Origin: Polynucleobacter asymbioticus QLW-P1DMWA-1
GTDB lineage: Bacteria; Pseudomonadota; Gammaproteobacteria; Burkholderiales; Burkholderiaceae
Reading direction: 5' to 3'
Assembly (NCBI RefSeq): GCF_000016345.1
Contig: NC_009379.1
Span: forward strand, 1,674,001 to 1,738,000
DNA length: 64,000 bases
Below, piece after piece: positions 61,211-64,000 of this stretch. Position numbers and translations under genes: made by a program. The notes beneath the pieces are model-generated. The model was given only the letters and a program-made list of their open reading frames with translations, was not told the origin of the DNA and did not search any database. Numbering within the stretch: position 1 is the stretch's first letter; every line of letters starts with the position of its first letter.

Positions 61211-61228
61211 TTTTATCTCCGAGATTAA

Positions 61229-63019
61229 TTAATGAATCACTGGGAGCATTAACTGCTCAACAATGGGACCAAGAGCAAGGGCTGGCACGTAATTCAAGGC
61301 TCCAACCAAGATCACTGTACCGGCCAACAGGACAATAAAGAGTGGTCCGTGCGTTGGCATGGTTCCCTCATTTACCGCTATCTTCTTTTTGGCTGCAAAT
61401 GCACCAGCCAATGCGAGAACCGGAACAATGACTCCAAAACGACCAAACCACATCGCAATTGCTAGCATGCTGTTATAGAAAGGTGTATTTGCTGAGAGTC
61501 CTGCAAAAGCACTTCCATTGTTATTAGCTGCCGAGGTAAAGGCATACAAAATCTCAGAAAAACCATGCGCGCCAGGATTAGCAATACCTGCAACTCCATC
61601 AACACTCATCACTGCAATTGCGGTTCCCACCAACGCCAAAATAGGAGTTACCAAGATTGCAATTGCAACCATCTTCATTTCGTAGGATTCAATCTTTTTA
61701 CCAAGGTATTCGGGCGTACGACCGATCATTAACCCAGCGATAAATACAGCAAGAATCGCAAAGACAAGCATTCCATATAGACCCGTTCCTACACCACCAA
61801 ACACAACCTCACCAAGCATCATGTTCCAAAGTGGAACAAAGCCGCCCATTGGCATAAAGGAGTCATGCATTGAATTGACTGCACCGCATGAAGCGAGCGT
61901 GGTGATACTTGCAAAAATACTAGAATCATCAATTCCAAAGCGAGTTTCCTTGCCTTCCATATTTCCCATGGCCCCGTCTACGCCCAGATTAGTAAGGACT
62001 GGATTAGCTTGAGACTCGAAATGAACGGCTGCAAAGGTTACTGTTAAGAAAATCAAGATCATCGTCACCAGTACTACCCAACCTTGTCGCTTATCCCTAA
62101 CCATGCGACCAAAGGTAAAACATAATGCAGCTGGAATCAAAAAGATAGAAAGAATCTGAATGAAATTAGATAAGGGCGTTGGGTTTTCGTATGGATGTGC
62201 AGAATTCGCATTAAAGAAACCCCCACCATTGGTGCCCAACATCTTAATTGCTTCTTGGGAGGCCACTGGGCCCATTGGCAAAGTTTGCTGATCTGTTGAG
62301 GCTGGCCCAGTTAAAACTGCACCCTTTTCATCCTTTAGTGGCTGACCATCGGCATCAAGCTTAGGCGCATCAAACTTAGCAACCTCAACTGTTTTGACAT
62401 CTTTGTATGCATCAAAGTTCTGAATGGAGCCCTGACCAACTAGAAAGATTGCGTATACAACCGAAATAGGGACCAGCACGTATAAGGTAATACGGGTTAA
62501 ATCCACCCAAAGATTGCCAATGGTCTTAATACTGTTTCTAGCAAAGCCACGAATAAGCGCAATCACAACAACGATGCCGCTTGCAGCAGAAAGGAAGTTT
62601 TGTGTTGTAAGTCCCAACATTTGCGTGAGATAGCTCATTGTTCCCTCACCTACGTAGGCCTGCCAATTGGTATTCGTGGCAAAACTAATTGCAGTATTGA
62701 AGGAGGAGTCTGGAGAAACGCTTACTAAACCCTGAGGGTTTAGCGGAAGAATGCCCTGAAATAACTGTAAACCAAAGACAAATAAAACCCCAAGGATGTT
62801 AAAGGCAATTAATCCAATTGCATAGCTTAACCAGCTCATTTCAATAGCTGGATCAATGCCGCATACTTTGTAAATAAAATTTTCTATGAATCTAAATGGT
62901 TTTTTGGAAGTAATCGATTGACCGCTCATCACGGCATCAATGAAACCTCCTAGGGGATAAGCTAATAGTAGCAAGACCCCAACATAAAGAACGATTGTCA
63001 AAATGGCATGGGTACTCAT
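61229..63019 (-). CDS. kdpA: Potassium-transporting ATPase subunit A
   Basis: A 596-residue channel-like subunit with four potassium-filter-like repeats. GTNGGGFFNANSAHPYENPTPL, ASCGAVNSMHDSF and SAANNNGSAFAG are three of the filter segments, and SFATNTNWQAY another. It gives high-affinity potassium uptake. The start ATG at 63019 overlaps the kdpF stop by 4 nt (ATGA). Confidence 0.96.
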   Translation of the reverse strand: MSTHAILTIVLYVGVLLLLAYPLGGFIDAVMSGQSITSKKPFRFIENFIYKVCGIDPAIEMSWLSYAIGLIAFNILGVLFVFGLQLFQGILPLNPQGLVSVSPDSSFNTAISFATNTNWQAYVGEGTMSYLTQMLGLTTQNFLSAASGIVVVIALIRGFARNSIKTIGNLWVDLTRITLYVLVPISVVYAIFLVGQGSIQNFDAYKDVKTVEVAKFDAPKLDADGQPLKDEKGAVLTGPASTDQQTLPMGPVASQEAIKMLGTNGGGFFNANSAHPYENPTPLSNFIQILSIFLIPAALCFTFGRMVRDKRQGWVVLVTMILIFLTVTFAAVHFESQANPVLTNLGVDGAMGNMEGKETRFGIDDSSIFASITTLASCGAVNSMHDSFMPMGGFVPLWNMMLGEVVFGGVGTGLYGMLVFAILAVFIAGLMIGRTPEYLGKKIESYEMKMVAIAILVTPILALVGTAIAVMSVDGVAGIANPGAHGFSEILYAFTSAANNNGSAFAGLSANTPFYNSMLAIAMWFGRFGVIVPVLALAGAFAAKKKIAVNEGTMPTHGPLFIVLLAGTVILVGALNYVPALALGPIVEQLMLPVIH

Positions 63020-63108
63020 GAGAAGTCCTCTGGATTTAATAGTGCAGCAACTAGGTAAATTAAAAGTAATACAGCAGCTACGCCACTAATAATCTGAATA
63101 AAGTTCAT
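63016..63108 (-). CDS. kdpF: Potassium-transporting ATPase subunit F
   Basis: A 30-codon gene: MNFIQIISGVAAVLLLIYLVAALLNPEDFS. One membrane helix followed by LxxPExF-like residues fits KdpF, the small lipid-like stabiliser of the KdpFABC complex. Both ends overlap neighbours by 4 nt (with the micro-gene upstream and kdpA downstream), a tightly coupled arrangement. Confidence 0.9.
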   Translation of the reverse strand: MNFIQIISGVAAVLLLIYLVAALLNPEDFS

Positions 63109-63197
63109 TTTTCACCCCTTAGTCGTGCACAGCCCTTAGCTAGACCAATGGTCAACGCAAGGAATATAAAAATGCAGCCGAGAAACAGTAAGCTCAT
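63105..63197 (-). CDS. Small kdp-leading membrane protein, unknown
   Basis: A 30-codon gene: one helix (LLFLGCIFIFLALTIGLA) followed by a basic tail KGCARLRGEK. It is preceded by an AGGTGG Shine-Dalgarno sequence 4 nt before ATG, and its stop overlaps the kdpF start (ATGA). Small single-helix ORFs of this kind ahead of kdpF are known in some proteobacteria but lack a name. Role is unknown; a regulatory or assembly peptide of the Kdp complex is possible. Confidence 0.75.
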   Translation of the reverse strand: MSLLFLGCIFIFLALTIGLAKGCARLRGEK

Positions 63198-63240
63198 ATC
63201 CACCTCAATCGAATTAGATGGATTCATCTTATAAAGAAGT

Positions 63241-63259
63241 GTGTAAAAAAGTTATAAAG
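63241..63259 (-). promoter_or_regulatory. KdpE-box-like site upstream of the kdp operon
   Basis: On the minus strand the sequence reads CTTTATAACTTTTTTACAC, close to the E. coli KdpE target core TTTATACTTTTTTTACAC as I remember it. It ends 44 nt before the first kdp ATG. Downstream, TTTATAAGAT (63227-63236) may be a -10 region. This supports autoregulation by KdpDE encoded in the same operon. Confidence 0.55.
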
Positions 63260-63455
63260 ATTTGAGTGGATTTGTATAAAAATCCTGAAAATAATGCCTT
63301 AAGGTGTCATCTGGGATATGGCTGCTTATGGCCGAAAGCAGTCATTGAGCACTTAAAAACCACGAGTAACAAGTAGTTGATTGCTCCAAGCTAGAGCCAT
63401 ATATCTATTGGGGTTTAGTGGTGATATTTGCTACACACAGACTACACGGAAAGAT

Positions 63456-63489
63456 AAACGACTTAGGAATTTCTCCCTAAGTCGTTGAT
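63456..63489. terminator. Terminator, ACGACTTAGG type, second copy
   Basis: Identical over 34 bases to 53571-53604. On the minus strand it sits directly downstream of the CCA end of the tRNA remnant, so it probably is the native terminator of that tRNA. Confidence 0.75.
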
Positions 63490-63494
63490 TTCAT

Positions 63495-63539
63495 TGGTGG
63501 GCCCACCAGGACTTGAACCTGGGACCAAAGGATTATGAG
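63495..63539 (-). other. 3' half of a CAU-anticodon tRNA (probable att site)
   Basis: On the minus strand this reads CTCATAATCC (anticodon loop with CAT), then TTTGGTC, an intact T-arm CCAGG-TTCAAGT-CCTGG, acceptor strand TGGGCCC, discriminator A and CCA (63495-63497). The D-arm and 5' acceptor strand are missing: sequence right of 63539 is unrelated. Such 3' tRNA fragments are typical of attR sites of tyrosine-recombinase elements. It could belong to tRNA-Met or tRNA-Ile2, both with CAU. Confidence 0.8.
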
Positions 63540-63902
63540 AAGAATAACTCTTATTATGGCTATATAGAATATAGCTTAGACGTTAATTTAGCAAAGTGTA
63601 GAAGAGAATGTAGAAGCAGTTTGTGAAATTATTAGATTAATATTTAATAGTTTTAAAGCTGCACTTAAACAGCATCTCTTTCATTGTGTTGCTTTAAATT
63701 TTCAGCAATTCATTTAAACGATTTGCACCCATCACATATTTGAATTCGCGTTCGTTAGAGTTGTCTGCGCTTGAATTCCAAAATACATAGCAATACGTTT
63801 AAAACGATTTACCGCCTGCTATGAGCTGCTTCTTGCTGGCTTTAGACATACTGCTCTAATAAAGAGCTTTGACTGCTGCCGACCCAAAGCAGCCATAAAA
63901 AG
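63540..63902. other. Gene-free stretch right of the tRNA remnant
   Basis: No intact ORF is supported here. A short palindrome-like GCTATAT-AGA-ATATAGC lies near 63559-63575. On the minus strand a short ATG frame begins MSKASKKQLIAGG near 63849 and stops soon; scattered protein-like pieces follow in other frames, possibly decayed coding DNA. It fits the margin of an integrated element. Confidence 0.35.
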
Positions 63903-63925
63903 AAAAACCACCCGAAGGTGGTTTG
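63903..63925 (-). terminator. Terminator hairpin (CCACC-CGAA-GGTGG type)
   Basis: AAACCACC (63905-63912) and GGTGGTTT (63917-63924) pair around CGAA; the A-run 63903-63907 gives a U-tract on the minus strand. It should end a minus-strand unit entering from the right. Confidence 0.8.
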
Positions 63926-63952
63926 AACTTTTGAATGATGGACTTATTATTT

Positions 63953-64000
63953 TTAACTTGAAAACAGTGGTTGCACAAAAGCAAACCAACCCCCGGTTAA
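63953..64000 (-). CDS. C-terminal end of an unidentified minus-strand gene
   Basis: The frame LTGGWFAFVQPLFSS followed by TAA (63953-63955) is open to the window edge, and a terminator hairpin follows 28 nt later. Fifteen residues are too few for a family call. The hydrophobic, Trp/Phe-rich tail could be a membrane or barrel protein end. Confidence 0.35.
   Translation of the reverse strand, partial: LTGGWFAFVQPLFSS

Noticed and set aside
1-64000. CRISPR arrays, rRNA genes, riboswitches, insertion sequences
   Set aside because: None was recognised: no regularly spaced repeats, no rRNA landmarks, no transposase-like protein, no known aptamer pattern.

Overview
The window looks like chromosome from a compact, fairly AT-rich betaproteobacterium. 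Gene content (short bd-type oxidase, Mqo, DUF2244, DUF2474, LON-domain protein, Kdp, a D-threonate/D-erythronate pathway) and short intergenic gaps fit a free-living freshwater Burkholderiaceae of the Polynucleobacter type. That assignment is inferred from protein families and base composition; no marker gene such as rRNA is present.

Layout. 1-3.3 kb: a photolyase-centred cluster (chalcone-isomerase-like protein, DCC protein, SDR, DUF2256, iron-sulfur photolyase, TIGR03643 protein); two of its transcription units start with the same 32-bp element. 3.4-7.2 kb: HNH protein, methylmalonyl-CoA decarboxylase with a family III CoA transferase, and a ThrE-type exporter. 7.2-13.2 kb: respiratory and C4-acid block (DUF2474, CydB, CydA, Mqo, cupin, FumC). 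13.4-22.4 kb: mostly envelope and periplasmic proteins (Cdh-like, ZntB-like, beta-barrel, channel-like, a two-domain nitrilase, DUF2244, SodC, a phosphatase, a duplicated-domain secreted protein). 22.5-31.1 kb: acid-sugar catabolism (MFS, ltnD, otnK, otnC, otnI, a DJ-1/PfpI protein and a double-domain methylglyoxal synthase in one operon; a divergent GntR regulator; convergent denD). 31.2-45.5 kb: assorted transporters, redox and repair enzymes. 45.7 kb: tRNA-Cys. 45.8-51.3 kb: ABC-2 exporter, DUF427, and an ergothioneine-type cluster egtD-egtB-C-S lyase. 51.4-55 kb: two MHS-type organic acid permeases flanking speG. 55.1-63.2 kb: a complete kdp operon with kdpF and an extra 30-codon gene ahead of it. 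63.5-64 kb: the 3' half of a CAU-anticodon tRNA, a probable edge of an integrated element, then poorly coding DNA.

How genes fit together. The acid-sugar operon should convert D-threonate/D-erythronate to a 4-phospho-3-oxo acid and then to dihydroxyacetone phosphate. The last two genes could take that product to methylglyoxal and lactate, releasing phosphate; I regard this as the most interesting untested idea in the window. FumC, Mqo and CydAB make a plausible fumarate-to-quinol-to-oxygen chain. Transcription ends are marked by a few recurring hairpins: one type (TGATGAGGG arm) sits between four separate convergent gene pairs, another (CCACC-CGAA-GGTGG) ends minus-strand units.

Starts were revised where a better start was visible, and eight coding features below about 60 codons, including the two partial genes at the window edges, were added from direct reading.
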